DNA from: an uncultured Lentisphaerota bacterium
GTDB lineage: Bacteria; Verrucomicrobiota; Kiritimatiellia; CAIQIC01
DNA: 64,000 nucleotides
Assembly: GCA_903889245.1 (NCBI GenBank)
Contig: CAISWQ010000056.1
Span: 159,408-223,407, forward strand
Reading direction: 5' to 3'
Shown: positions 16,929 through 25,110 of the stretch, piece by piece
Position numbering within the stretch: position 1 is the first letter of the stretch
Layout: each line of letters starts with the position of its first letter
Made by a program: the position numbers and the translations under genes
Notes under the pieces: generated by a model
Seen by the model: the letters and a program-made list of their open reading frames with translations, nothing else
What the model was told of the DNA's origin: nothing
Database searches by the model: none

Positions 16929-19775
16929 TCACTTCGCGGGGATGACGAGCTTTTGCGGCGCAATATTCCAGCCCTCGATGGTGAGCGTGGCTTGCGGCGG
17001 CAGGTGCGGCGTCTCGATGAACACCCGGCGCGTTTCGCCGGGCAGCAGCGAGACATAGTTTGCGTCCGCGTAGGCGGGCAGCACACGCGCGCCCGCGCCA
17101 TCGCGCAGCACGATGTGCGTCATCAGCGCGGGTGTGGCGGTGGGATTCCTTAATTCCACTTCGATATGCTTATGCTTCAAGCCAGCCTGCATCTTGAGTT
17201 CCACGGCGGGTAGGTCGTTCAGCTTGCGAAGTGCTTCCGGCTTGGCGGCGTGCCAGTAGAAATTGTCGCAGCAGGTGAAGCCGCAACTCCAAATCAAATC
17301 CAGCTGCAGGAGACAGACCTCGGTCTCCGGCCATTCGATCTTGAAAGAGGGGACGGTTTCGTTCGCGGGCAGATCGAGTTTGGCCTTTTTACTCCATAAC
17401 AATTTGCCTTTGAGGTCATACACCCTGGCCGCAAGCGTCATTCCGTTTTGCGGGTCGAGCGTGTTGTTGACCGCGGCGACCGTGAAGTCCGGCAGGTTCA
17501 TCTGCACGTGGATGGGTTCGCAGGCTTTCTGGACGCCGTAGTAGGCGCCGGCGGTGTCATAGTCGCTGGAGAGGATCTGCCACATCGTGCTCGGCCACGC
17601 GGGCTGCGTCATCCAGAGCAGGCGCCCGGAGGTTGGCCGCCACAGGCGGGCGTTCAGACCCTCGAAGGCGGCGCGGTGGTTTTCGTAGTGGAGCATCTGC
17701 GCCTTGCGGACATAGTCGGCGAGATCGCGCGGCGCGCCGAAGCGCTTTTCGAGATCGGCATTGAACGGCTTCACGTCGCCGCCGCCGCTGTGATGCCAGT
17801 CGTGATAGGCCCAGGTGTCGCTGACCGGCCAGAGGTCGGCGGCGGGCATCATTGCGCGCAACGCGTCGAGCGTCGGCAGCGAGGGCAGGCCGACCTCGGT
17901 GTTGAAGCCGATGCCGATCTTCGTGAAGTAGTCGACCGGGTCGGTGTGCTTCCACGGCCCGCTGTTGAGCAGGCTGACGTTGCGCGAGGTCGGCTGGTAG
18001 TAGCGTGTGCCGTCGTGCCGGCGGATCAGCTCGTCGAGCCCGGCATTGAGCGCGGGCGGCGGCATGCCCTCGTTACGCGCGCACCAGAGCACGATGCTAG
18101 GGTGGTTGCGGTAACGCTGGATGCAGTCGCGCGCGTTGTCGAGGAACAGTGCGGGATCGGTCGGTTCCAGGTTGTAGTCCTGTGTCGAGCTCCAGAATTC
18201 GTTCCAGACCATCAGCCCGTATTCATCGCACAGCGCGAACAGATCCTCCTCCATGCTCTGGCCGCACCAGTTGCGGATCATCGTGCAGTGCGCGTTGCGG
18301 TGCAGGCGGATGAACGGCTCCAGCCGCGCGCGGCTGACGCGCTTCATGCCGTCATCCATGCCCCAGTTGCCGCCCTTGCATACGACGCGCTGGCCGTTGA
18401 CCTTGACCGTCAGGAACGGCGCGGTCCGTGTATCGCCCACCGGCAGCAGCGCGGGCGACTGCGCGCCCGCCGCGGTTAGCGAGGGCATGAAGCCTTCCTT
18501 CGTCTTGAGTGTCGCCTGGTGCGAGTGATCCACCACCTGCTGTTCGCCCGCGGCCGTCGGCGCGAATTCAAAACGGCGGATCGCGCCCTGCGGATCGAGC
18601 GCGCTCAACTCATAGCTGACCTCGCGGATACCGAAGCGCCTCAGCTTCTGGTCGGAAAGTTTTCCATCCGCGCCGGCCAGCGCGAGCTTCAGGCTGTAGA
18701 GCTCCGGCTGGCCGTAACCGTTCGGCCACCACAACCGCGGCTTTGCGACGGAGAGGGCGTTGAACTTGATCAGCTTCTTCTCGCGTGGTGCGAGCTGGAC
18801 GTTCGTTTTGATTTCGTCCAAGCCCTCGATGCTCGCGGACAACACGCCCGACTGCGGCTGGTCGGTCAGGTTCGCCGCCTCGATGCTGATGGTGAGCGCG
18901 GCCGGAGCGGTCTGCGGCAGCGGCAGCTTCGTCACCACCTGCGGATCGCCGAGCACGAGTGCGCCGTGCGGCCGCAACACCACGTCCTGCCAGAGCCCCG
19001 TGTTGCGGTCACGGATGCCGGGCACCCAGTCCCAGCCCTCGCACGCGATGAACGTGGGCCCGTCCTGGCACATCTCGCCGCCGTTCGGGCCCGGGCCGTC
19101 CTTGATGGACTGCTCGTGCGGGATACCCGGATGCGGCGGCGGCGCCACGCGCACCGCGAGCAGATTCATCTGGCCCGCCGGCTTGAGCAGGCCGCCGACC
19201 TCGAACGCCGCGCGGATGAACGCGCCCTTCGAGGCGCCTAGCTTTTGCCCGTTCAGCTCATACTCCGCCGCGTAGTTGACACCATTGAAAATCAGCGTCG
19301 CGCCGCGCCCATCCAGTTCCGGCGAAGGAAAGGCCAGGCGATACCAGTAGTCCTGCCGGCAGAGCGTGTCGGGGATAAACAGATTGTTCAGGCCAAAATA
19401 CGGATCGGGGTAGACGCCGTTCGCCACGAGCGTGCCGAGCGCGGTGCCGGGTACGACGGCGGGCAGCCACGCCGCCGCTTTGTCGTCGGGCGCGGCGCTG
19501 CCCTTGGTCACACTGGCCATGCGCCAGCCGGCGGCGAGCGTCCAGCCGCCGTCGGCGCGCGCATCGAGTCGCGCGGATTCTGCGGTGCTGGTTTTCTTCA
19601 GGATTTTCGCAGCGGCTTCTGCCGCCGCGCGGTTCGCCGGATGCGGCAGCTTATCATCGGATTGACGCGCGGCCAGGCCCGGCGCGCCGACCTTCTTCTG
19701 CTCCGGCCACGACTCGAGTTTGGCCGCGTGGGCCGCGACCGCCAGCAGCAAAACCAACACCAGCCTTGTCGTCAT
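16929..19775 (-). CDS. Secreted GH2-family beta-glycosidase (beta-mannosidase / exo-glucosaminidase-like)
   Basis: The 948-aa protein has a signal peptide (MTTRLVLVLLLAVAAHA). It shows the GH2 order: sugar-binding jelly roll (DYWYRLAFPSPELDGRG), immunoglobulin-like domain, TIM barrel and C-terminal beta-domains. The acid/base Glu is in WCARNEGMPP (about residue 569) and the nucleophile Glu in NTEVGLPSLP (about residue 627). GGNWGMDD and EYGLMVWNEFW resemble beta-mannosidases and exo-beta-glucosaminidases rather than beta-galactosidases. A strong AAGGAGA ribosome binding site fixes ATG 19775. Confidence 0.9.
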   Translation of the reverse strand: MTTRLVLVLLLAVAAHAAKLESWPEQKKVGAPGLAARQSDDKLPHPANRAAAEAAAKILKKTSTAESARLDARADGGWTLAAGWRMASVTKGSAAPDDKAAAWLPAVVPGTALGTLVANGVYPDPYFGLNNLFIPDTLCRQDYWYRLAFPSPELDGRGATLIFNGVNYAAEYELNGQKLGASKGAFIRAAFEVGGLLKPAGQMNLLAVRVAPPPHPGIPHEQSIKDGPGPNGGEMCQDGPTFIACEGWDWVPGIRDRNTGLWQDVVLRPHGALVLGDPQVVTKLPLPQTAPAALTISIEAANLTDQPQSGVLSASIEGLDEIKTNVQLAPREKKLIKFNALSVAKPRLWWPNGYGQPELYSLKLALAGADGKLSDQKLRRFGIREVSYELSALDPQGAIRRFEFAPTAAGEQQVVDHSHQATLKTKEGFMPSLTAAGAQSPALLPVGDTRTAPFLTVKVNGQRVVCKGGNWGMDDGMKRVSRARLEPFIRLHRNAHCTMIRNWCGQSMEEDLFALCDEYGLMVWNEFWSSTQDYNLEPTDPALFLDNARDCIQRYRNHPSIVLWCARNEGMPPPALNAGLDELIRRHDGTRYYQPTSRNVSLLNSGPWKHTDPVDYFTKIGIGFNTEVGLPSLPTLDALRAMMPAADLWPVSDTWAYHDWHHSGGGDVKPFNADLEKRFGAPRDLADYVRKAQMLHYENHRAAFEGLNARLWRPTSGRLLWMTQPAWPSTMWQILSSDYDTAGAYYGVQKACEPIHVQMNLPDFTVAAVNNTLDPQNGMTLAARVYDLKGKLLWSKKAKLDLPANETVPSFKIEWPETEVCLLQLDLIWSCGFTCCDNFYWHAAKPEALRKLNDLPAVELKMQAGLKHKHIEVELRNPTATPALMTHIVLRDGAGARVLPAYADANYVSLLPGETRRVFIETPHLPPQATLTIEGWNIAPQKLVIPAK

Positions 19776-19806
19776 CCGCTGTCTCCTTCCGCTGAAGAAC
19801 GGTGGC

Positions 19807-19835
19807 ATCATAGCTGCTGACTTACAATTTTCCAG
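19807..19835 (-). promoter_or_regulatory. Candidate promoter of the GH2 gene using a palindrome arm as -35
   Basis: On the minus strand CTGGAA (19835-19830) lies 17 nt from TATGAT (19812-19807). CTGGAA is one arm of the first palindrome of the adjacent array, so whatever binds the palindrome could compete with or replace sigma contact. The -10 match is good and the -35 match weak. Confidence 0.4.
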
Positions 19836-19875
19836 ACCTTGGAAACGCAGGAGATACTTTTTCCAAGGTTTGGAA
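19830..19875. repeat. TTCCAA/TTGGAA palindrome array, 2 units
   Basis: Centres are at 19837 and 19868 (31 bp). The array lies in the divergent promoter region between the GH2 gene and the large unrecognised gene. Confidence 0.85.
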
Positions 19876-19984
19876 CAGGCCCCCGCGGCCCCAGACCGCA
19901 TTCGGCGTGGACAAGGCACGGGGCATGGATATACTGGCGCGGGATTTCCCGATGTGTCTTGAGTGGGCTGCTGGAACTTTGAAC

Positions 19985-21961
19985 ATGACGCTGCGAATCA
20001 TAGGTGAATCGCCGGTGCGGCGGCCGGGCGCCGAGGTGCCGCAGGTGCGGATTGGCACGATCTTTCCCCATGCCGGTGTGTTGGTGACGGTGCCCGGCAT
20101 CCATGCGACCCAGCGGATGGCCTATGTGGAGCACCTCAACGCGCGCCGGCAGCTCGCCGGCCAGCCGCCATTGAATGATGATGAGATGGCCGCGGAGTGG
20201 GCGCAGTCGGTGGATTTGATCATGGAGGGCGATCATATCCTGATCCGGCCCGACCCCGACAACATGCCGCTGGCGTTCGAGGCCGACGAGTTGTTGCAGA
20301 CACTGGTCTCCAAGCAAAAGCTCCGCTTTCTGATGTTGAGCGACGTGCGCGTGCGGCAGGCCATCAAGGAGCGCGGTGAATGCTGGCGCATCAATCCGCT
20401 GCCGCAGACTGCGGGCGAGATGGCGCAGATGATTCGCGATGCCCGTATGCCGGTGGGGAGCGCCGTCGTCTATTTCTATAATCACATCACCGGCACCAAA
20501 CACCTGACGATACAGGAGCTGGCACGGCTAGGTGCGCTGCCACCGGCGGAGTTGGCGCACGCACTACAGGAAATCCTGACGCTACTGCCGCGACACAACC
20601 GGCTTTATAATCCGGAGGTGGACTTCTTCGCCGCCGCTGATTTCCAGCCCGGCCCGCCGCCGGCGACTGATCTGACGCAGGCCGACCCGGTTGTGGTGCG
20701 TGGCTATTACGACGGGCTGCTGGCGCGGCTGCGCGTGGCCGTACCGCATGATTTGCAGGAGGACAATCCCGACCAGGTCATCTGGCGCAACCAGATGTTC
20801 GCCGCGCTGGTCGGCAAGCGTGACCAGTCGCCGCCGGAGGAAATCCTGCTGGGCTTGAGTCCGGAATTTTTCATGCAGATCGAATGGCTGCCGGGCGCGC
20901 GCATCCTGCACGGTGAGTTGATCTTCGACTCGGTCTTCGACGAGTTTGAGGAACGGCCCAATGATCCCGAATTACGCGCGCTCTGCGACGAGCGGGCGAA
21001 GGGTTTCATCTTCAACCTGCTGCGCGAGTTCACGGATATCGAGTACATCAACGTCGGCCGCGTAGTCACCTCACTCTCCCGGCGCGGGGTTTTCGCCGGA
21101 CGGCGCGGCGTGTTTCTCATCGAGATGAAGCGGGCTGGCGCAGTACAACCGATTGTCCGTATCCTGCGGATGCAGAAGTGGGGTATCTGGGAACATCTCG
21201 ACGAGAACAAGGATCTCTGCTGGTCCATCATGGAGGCGGAAGACTACACCGAGTATATCCTCGACCGCCGCCTTGGCTGCCGGCAGCTTAGCATGAATCT
21301 GCCGACGCAGATGACAACGCACAAGATCGTCGAGCGCTATCAGGGCACCAACAGCCACTACTTCGGCCGGCTGATCTGGGCGACTTACTTCGAGCGCGAA
21401 TATGTCCGCGGCGTCGCCTCCGATAAAATTCTGCCCTCGCGCTATTTGAGTGTCGAGTATGGCCTGCGCCTCGCACGGTTGCTGGGGCAGGCGGCGGCCT
21501 CCAACGTCATCGTCGGCCGCATGACGCCAGACACCCAGCAGGTGCTCTTCGATGACGGTGACGAGGTCATCATCGAAAACAAGGATGGTATGCCGGTGGA
21601 ACTGGTGGTGGCCGACCACACCGGCACCTTCACCGACTTCAAGACCGACCTCCACCAGTTCGCGGCCAACTATGCCAAACCGGTCAATCGCCGGCTAGCG
21701 TACCTAGCCAATCCGCATGAGTTCGCCGAGGTTTATCTGCGCAGTTTTCAGGCGCGTTTTCAGGAGGTCCAGGACGAGTTCCGCATGCGCAAACGCGCCT
21801 TCCAGGCGCTGTTCAAGCTGCTGCATCGCGAGGAGCCCGGCAGCTTCGGCTTCCGCTGGGAGCACGTGCTGGCGCGCCTTGACCGCACCAACGCTGTTGC
21901 GTTGACCCATGCCATCCGGGCACAGATCCAATGGCCCTCTTCCAGTCCAACCAAACCCTAG
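19985..21961 (+). CDS. Large conserved-looking protein of unknown function
   Basis: I do not recognise the family of this 658-aa protein. It has no signal peptide or membrane span and is rich in acidic residues and in Tyr/Arg. The C-terminal half contains RRGVFLIEMKRAGAVQPIVR, a Trp-rich EHLDENKDLCWSIMEAEDY and VLFDDGDEVIIENKDG followed by VVADHTGTFTDF; this strand-rich, Lys- and Asp-containing order is faintly kinase-like, but no motif is secure. ATG 19985 follows a TATACT box at 19928; ATG 19952 is an alternative. The phosphomannomutase gene follows 11 nt later. Confidence 0.65.
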   Translation: MTLRIIGESPVRRPGAEVPQVRIGTIFPHAGVLVTVPGIHATQRMAYVEHLNARRQLAGQPPLNDDEMAAEWAQSVDLIMEGDHILIRPDPDNMPLAFEADELLQTLVSKQKLRFLMLSDVRVRQAIKERGECWRINPLPQTAGEMAQMIRDARMPVGSAVVYFYNHITGTKHLTIQELARLGALPPAELAHALQEILTLLPRHNRLYNPEVDFFAAADFQPGPPPATDLTQADPVVVRGYYDGLLARLRVAVPHDLQEDNPDQVIWRNQMFAALVGKRDQSPPEEILLGLSPEFFMQIEWLPGARILHGELIFDSVFDEFEERPNDPELRALCDERAKGFIFNLLREFTDIEYINVGRVVTSLSRRGVFAGRRGVFLIEMKRAGAVQPIVRILRMQKWGIWEHLDENKDLCWSIMEAEDYTEYILDRRLGCRQLSMNLPTQMTTHKIVERYQGTNSHYFGRLIWATYFEREYVRGVASDKILPSRYLSVEYGLRLARLLGQAAASNVIVGRMTPDTQQVLFDDGDEVIIENKDGMPVELVVADHTGTFTDFKTDLHQFAANYAKPVNRRLAYLANPHEFAEVYLRSFQARFQEVQDEFRMRKRAFQALFKLLHREEPGSFGFRWEHVLARLDRTNAVALTHAIRAQIQWPSSSPTKP

Positions 21962-21972
21962 GAGCTCCCATC

Positions 21973-23307
21973 ATGAGTTCACACACAGGCGGCAGCATAT
22001 TCAAAGCCTACGACATTCGCGGCATCTATGGCCAGTCGTTGACCGACGAACTCGCTTTCAAGCTAGGCCGAGCTTTTGCCACGTTTCTCAAGCCGCGCAA
22101 GGTTGTTGTCGGCCGCGATATGCGTCCGCATTCGACGCCGCTGTTCCGCGAGCTTGCGCGCGGACTGACCTTGCACGGCGTGGACGTGGTGGACTTGGGT
22201 ATGTGTTCCACGCCGATGTGTTATTTTGCGGATGGCCATCTGGGCGCCGATGCCGGCGTCATGATCACCGCCAGCCACAACCCTGGCGAGTGGAACGGCT
22301 TCAAGCTCTGCCGCGAACAGGCCATTCCGATCAGCGGCGCCACCGGCATCAAGGACCTCGAAAAGTTCGTGCTTTCCGGCGCGTTCGCGCCCGCCGCCGC
22401 CAAGCCCGGCACGGTGACGACCTATGACGTGGTGCCCAACTACGTCGCGCGTATCCGCCGCTACGCCGACATCCGCCGCCCACTCCGCGTCTGCGTGGAC
22501 TTCGCCAACGCGATGGGCATCCTCGAAAATAAGGTGCTCGAAGGACTGGTCGAAATTGATCCGCTGTTCGACACCCTCGACGGCACCTTCCCCAGCCACG
22601 AGGCCAACCCGCTCAAGCTCGACACCCTCGACGCCATCCAGCAGAAAATGCGCGCCGGCCACTATGACTTCGGCATCGCCTACGATGGCGACGCCGACCG
22701 CGCCGGCTTCCTCGATGAACGCGGCGAGATCATCCCGATGGACATCATCACCGCGCTCATCGCGCAGGCCTTTCTCAAGAAGCAAAAAGGCAACGTCTTC
22801 TACGACCTGCGCAGCTCGTGGGCGGTCAAGGAAGTCATCGCCGAGAACGGCGGCACGCCCCTGATGAGCCGCGTCGGCCACGCCTTCATCAAGGCCCAGA
22901 TGCGCGCGGCCAACGCGATCTTCGCCGGCGAGCTCTCCGGACACTACTACTTCCAGGAAAATTTCTTCGCCGAAAGTTCCTCGCTCGCCGCGCTCTCCAT
23001 CGCCAACCTCGTCAGTGCCGCCAGTGTCCCGTTGTCCGGCCTGATCAAGCCGATCATGCGCTATTTTGCCAGCGGCGAAATCAACAGCGAAGTCCACGAT
23101 CCGCAGAAAGTACTCGCCGCGCTGCGCGCCAAATATACCGGGGGCCAGGTCACCGAACTTGACGGCCTCTCAATCGAGTACAGCGACTGGTGGTTCAACG
23201 TTCGCTGCTCGAATACCGAGCCGCTGGTCCGTCTGAACCTGGAAGCCAAGACTAGGGCCATGATGGAACAGAAGCGCGACGAACTGCTCGCGCTCATCCG
23301 CGCCTGA
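21973..23307 (+). CDS. manB: Phosphomannomutase / phosphoglucomutase
   Basis: The 444-aa protein has the four-domain alpha-phosphohexomutase pattern: FKAYDIRGIYG at the N-terminus, the phosphoserine loop ITASHNPGEWNG, the metal-binding loop YDGDADRAGF, the sugar-specificity region FAGELSGHYYF and the C-terminal phosphate-binding RCSNTEPLVRLNLE. It interconverts 6-phospho and 1-phospho mannose/glucose for exopolysaccharide precursors. AGGAG 9-10 nt before ATG 21973 fixes the start. It forms a two-gene unit with the unrecognised protein. Confidence 0.93.
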   Translation: MSSHTGGSIFKAYDIRGIYGQSLTDELAFKLGRAFATFLKPRKVVVGRDMRPHSTPLFRELARGLTLHGVDVVDLGMCSTPMCYFADGHLGADAGVMITASHNPGEWNGFKLCREQAIPISGATGIKDLEKFVLSGAFAPAAAKPGTVTTYDVVPNYVARIRRYADIRRPLRVCVDFANAMGILENKVLEGLVEIDPLFDTLDGTFPSHEANPLKLDTLDAIQQKMRAGHYDFGIAYDGDADRAGFLDERGEIIPMDIITALIAQAFLKKQKGNVFYDLRSSWAVKEVIAENGGTPLMSRVGHAFIKAQMRAANAIFAGELSGHYYFQENFFAESSSLAALSIANLVSAASVPLSGLIKPIMRYFASGEINSEVHDPQKVLAALRAKYTGGQVTELDGLSIEYSDWWFNVRCSNTEPLVRLNLEAKTRAMMEQKRDELLALIRA

Positions 23308-23311
23308 GGCT

Positions 23312-23388
23312 TTCCAGGGCTTGGGAAACGCGCGGCGAAATTTTCCAATCCTTGGAAAACCACGGCCGCCCGGTTCCCATCCTTGGAA
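23312..23388. repeat. TTCCAA/TTGGAA palindrome array, 3 units
   Basis: Centres are near 23319, 23350 and 23381 (31 bp). The array begins five nt after the phosphomannomutase stop, between convergent genes. Confidence 0.88.
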
Positions 23389-23393
23389 AATAA

Positions 23394-23422
23394 AACGACG
23401 GCAGGTTGGACCTGCCGTCGTT
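23394..23422 (-). terminator. Intrinsic terminator of the Cys-rich gene
   Basis: Perfect 12-bp arms AACGACGGCAGG and CCTGCCGTCGTT flank a 5-nt loop. Read on the minus strand the stem is followed by TTTTATTTTCC, a T-rich tract, so it terminates the gene ending at 23443. Confidence 0.8.
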
Positions 23423-23442
23423 GCGCACTGGCTGGGCGCGCT

Positions 23443-23787
23443 TTATTTCGGCGCCGGGCAGCAGCCCTTGTCCTTCTTGCAGCCGGCCACGTTGGCCTCC
23501 CACTGCTTGACCTGTTCCGGCGTGAGGATTTCCTTCATCGCCGCGGCGCAAGCCTTGCAGCAGCCCTGCGGGCAGCCGTCCTTGCACTTGGCCTGCAGCG
23601 CATCCACCTTGGCCTTCTGCTCGTCGGTCAGGGTGATGCCCTTGACGCATTTGCAGGGGCACTGCATCTTGGCGCCAGCCGCCTTCGCGCCCTCGGCCTT
23701 CGCCTCGCAACTGCCGCAGGCCGCGCGCGCCACACCCGTGGCCGCGACCAGCACCGCCACCAACAGCCCAGCGAATAACTTGTTCAT
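23443..23787 (-). CDS. Secreted Cys-rich protein, possible metal binder
   Basis: The 114-aa protein has a signal peptide (cleavage after ARA). The mature part has about 14 cysteines in clusters: ACGSCEAK, MQCPCKCVKG, KCKDGCPQGCCKACA and GCKKDKGCCPAPK. Helical segments with ITLTDEQKAKVDALQ and EILTPEQVKQWEAN resemble the LTxxQ repeats of CpxP/Spy-type periplasmic proteins. The cysteines suggest metal binding, and the divergent position next to the nickel operon fits that. ATG 23787 has an AAGGAAA ribosome binding site, its own promoter and a terminator. Confidence 0.75.
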   Translation of the reverse strand: MNKLFAGLLVAVLVAATGVARAACGSCEAKAEGAKAAGAKMQCPCKCVKGITLTDEQKAKVDALQAKCKDGCPQGCCKACAAAMKEILTPEQVKQWEANVAGCKKDKGCCPAPK

Positions 23788-23819
23788 TCCGTGGTTTCCT
23801 TTCGGGTTGGACCGCCGGG

Positions 23820-23847
23820 AGTCTAAACCGGAATCCGGCAGCGTCAA
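23820..23847 (-). promoter_or_regulatory. Sigma-70-like promoter of the Cys-rich gene
   Basis: On the minus strand TTGACG (23847-23842) and TAGACT (23825-23820) are separated by 16 nt. It is divergent from the nikR promoter; the two -35 boxes are 12 nt apart. Confidence 0.55.
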
Positions 23848-23859
23848 GTGCCGGCGTGC

Positions 23860-23888
23860 TTGAACGCCGGCGGCGCAGGTGTTACGAT
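23860..23888 (+). promoter_or_regulatory. Promoter of the nickel operon
   Basis: TTGAAC (23860-23865) and TACGAT (23883-23888) are separated by 17 nt. The left arm of the NikR-type dyad overlaps the -10 box, so bound NikR should block polymerase. Confidence 0.6.
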
Positions 23889-23907
23889 TTCGGCGAAAGG
23901 TAACACC
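23878..23907 (+). promoter_or_regulatory. NikR-type operator dyad
   Basis: GGTGTTAC (23878-23885) and GTAACACC (23900-23907) form a perfect 8-bp inverted repeat with a 14-nt centre. It overlaps the -10 box and ends at the base before the nikR ATG; the AAAGG ribosome binding site lies in its centre. From memory, GTGTTAC/GTAACAC with a 13-14 nt spacer has been proposed as the NikR site in Desulfovibrio-type bacteria. Confidence 0.75.
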
Positions 23908-24336
23908 ATGAAACCCGAGCGCCTCTGCCGTTTCAGCATCTCGATGCCCGCCGCGTTGGCCAACCAGCTCGACGCCTTGGTCTGCGACAAAGGCTACGCC
24001 AACCGCTCGCAGGCCGTCGCCGACCTCGTCCGCGGCCGGCTCGTCGAGCATCACCAGGAACTGGGCGACCGCGAGATCGCCGGGACCATCACGCTGGTCT
24101 ATGACCACCACAAACCGCACCTGCAGGCGGCGCTGACCGATATCCAGCATGACCATCACGACGTGATCATCTCGACCATGCACGTCCATCTGGACCATCA
24201 CAATTGCCTTGAGGTGCTGGTGGTGCGCGGGCGCGGCGAGGTGATCCGCAAAATCGCCGATGAATTGCTCGCCGCCAAGGGCGTCAAACACGGCCGGCTG
24301 ACCATCACCACAACGGGCAAGGATATGGAAACATGA
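23908..24336 (+). CDS. nikR: Nickel-responsive regulator NikR
   Basis: The 142-aa protein has an N-terminal ribbon-helix-helix domain (RLCRFSISMPAALANQLD, then NRSQAVADLVRG) and a C-terminal ACT-type nickel domain. The four high-affinity nickel ligands are all present with E. coli spacing: one His in QHDHHD, then His-Val-His and Cys in MHVHLDHHNC (equivalents of H76, H87, H89, C95). It represses nickel uptake when nickel is sufficient. It heads the operon, and a matching operator lies directly upstream, so autoregulation is expected. Its stop overlaps the next ATG by 4 nt. Confidence 0.95.
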   Translation: MKPERLCRFSISMPAALANQLDALVCDKGYANRSQAVADLVRGRLVEHHQELGDREIAGTITLVYDHHKPHLQAALTDIQHDHHDVIISTMHVHLDHHNCLEVLVVRGRGEVIRKIADELLAAKGVKHGRLTITTTGKDMET

Positions 24337-25109
24337 GCTGGCGGAACGCGCTGACGTGGTGCGCGCTCGGCTTGCTGCCCGCCATGGTGTGGGCGGGCCG
24401 GCCCTTATTGACGGACGACACGGGTACGGTGAAGCCCGGCCATGTGGAACTGGAGGCCGGCGCGCTCGGCATTGGCAATGGCCCGACCCGGCACATGGAT
24501 GCGTTGGCCTGCCTGACCTTGGGTGTGACGCCGCGGCTCGAGGCGGGCGCCGGTTTCGGCGCGCAGTGGGAGCAGCGCCGGCCCGAGGACGGGACGCACG
24601 ACAGCTTCACCGATTGCACCGACCTGACGCTGGGGCTGAAGTGGCAGGGGCTCGCGGATGGTCCCGCCGGTCTCTCGCTGGCGTTGGCGCCGACGCTCAA
24701 GCTGCCTTTCGCCAATCGGGACAAGAACGGCAGTGGTGAACTGGATTTCGATCTGGCGGGCCTCGCCTCCCTGCCGCTCGGTGAGCGCGCCAACCTGCAC
24801 TTCAATGTCGGGTACATGTGGGTCGGCGACAACGACGAGGATCTGTCCGATCTCCTCCGCCTCGGCCTCGCGCTGGATTATGCCTGCACCCCGGCGTGGC
24901 AGTGGGTCGCTGAACTCTATGCCGTACAGGCGGTGGAGACGCGCGACCCGTGGATGCTCTCCGCCAACACCGGCCTGCGCTGGACGGTCTGCGATGGGCT
25001 GGTATTGGATGGCGCGGTCGGCGCGGGCTTACATGGCGACATGCCGGACCTCACCGCCACGGTCGGGTTGACGTGGAATTATGGTTGGCGCCGGGTTGGA
25101 GAAAAGTGA
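24333..25109 (+). CDS. Outer-membrane beta-barrel protein in the nickel operon
   Basis: The 258-aa protein has a signal peptide (cleavage after VWA) and begins RPLLTDDTGTVKPGHVELE, a start typical of small transporter-type outer-membrane barrels related to the phenol MetA-pathway family. Alternating strands (LALAPTLKLPFANRD, NLHFNVGYMWVGD, GLRWTVCDGLVLDGAVGAG) run to TATVGLTWNYGWRRVGEK. The C-terminus is not aromatic. Because it lies between nikR and nikMN with ATGA overlap, I infer that it helps nickel or a nickelophore cross the outer membrane. Confidence 0.75.
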   Translation: MSWRNALTWCALGLLPAMVWAGRPLLTDDTGTVKPGHVELEAGALGIGNGPTRHMDALACLTLGVTPRLEAGAGFGAQWEQRRPEDGTHDSFTDCTDLTLGLKWQGLADGPAGLSLALAPTLKLPFANRDKNGSGELDFDLAGLASLPLGERANLHFNVGYMWVGDNDEDLSDLLRLGLALDYACTPAWQWVAELYAVQAVETRDPWMLSANTGLRWTVCDGLVLDGAVGAGLHGDMPDLTATVGLTWNYGWRRVGEK

Positions 25110-25110
25110 C

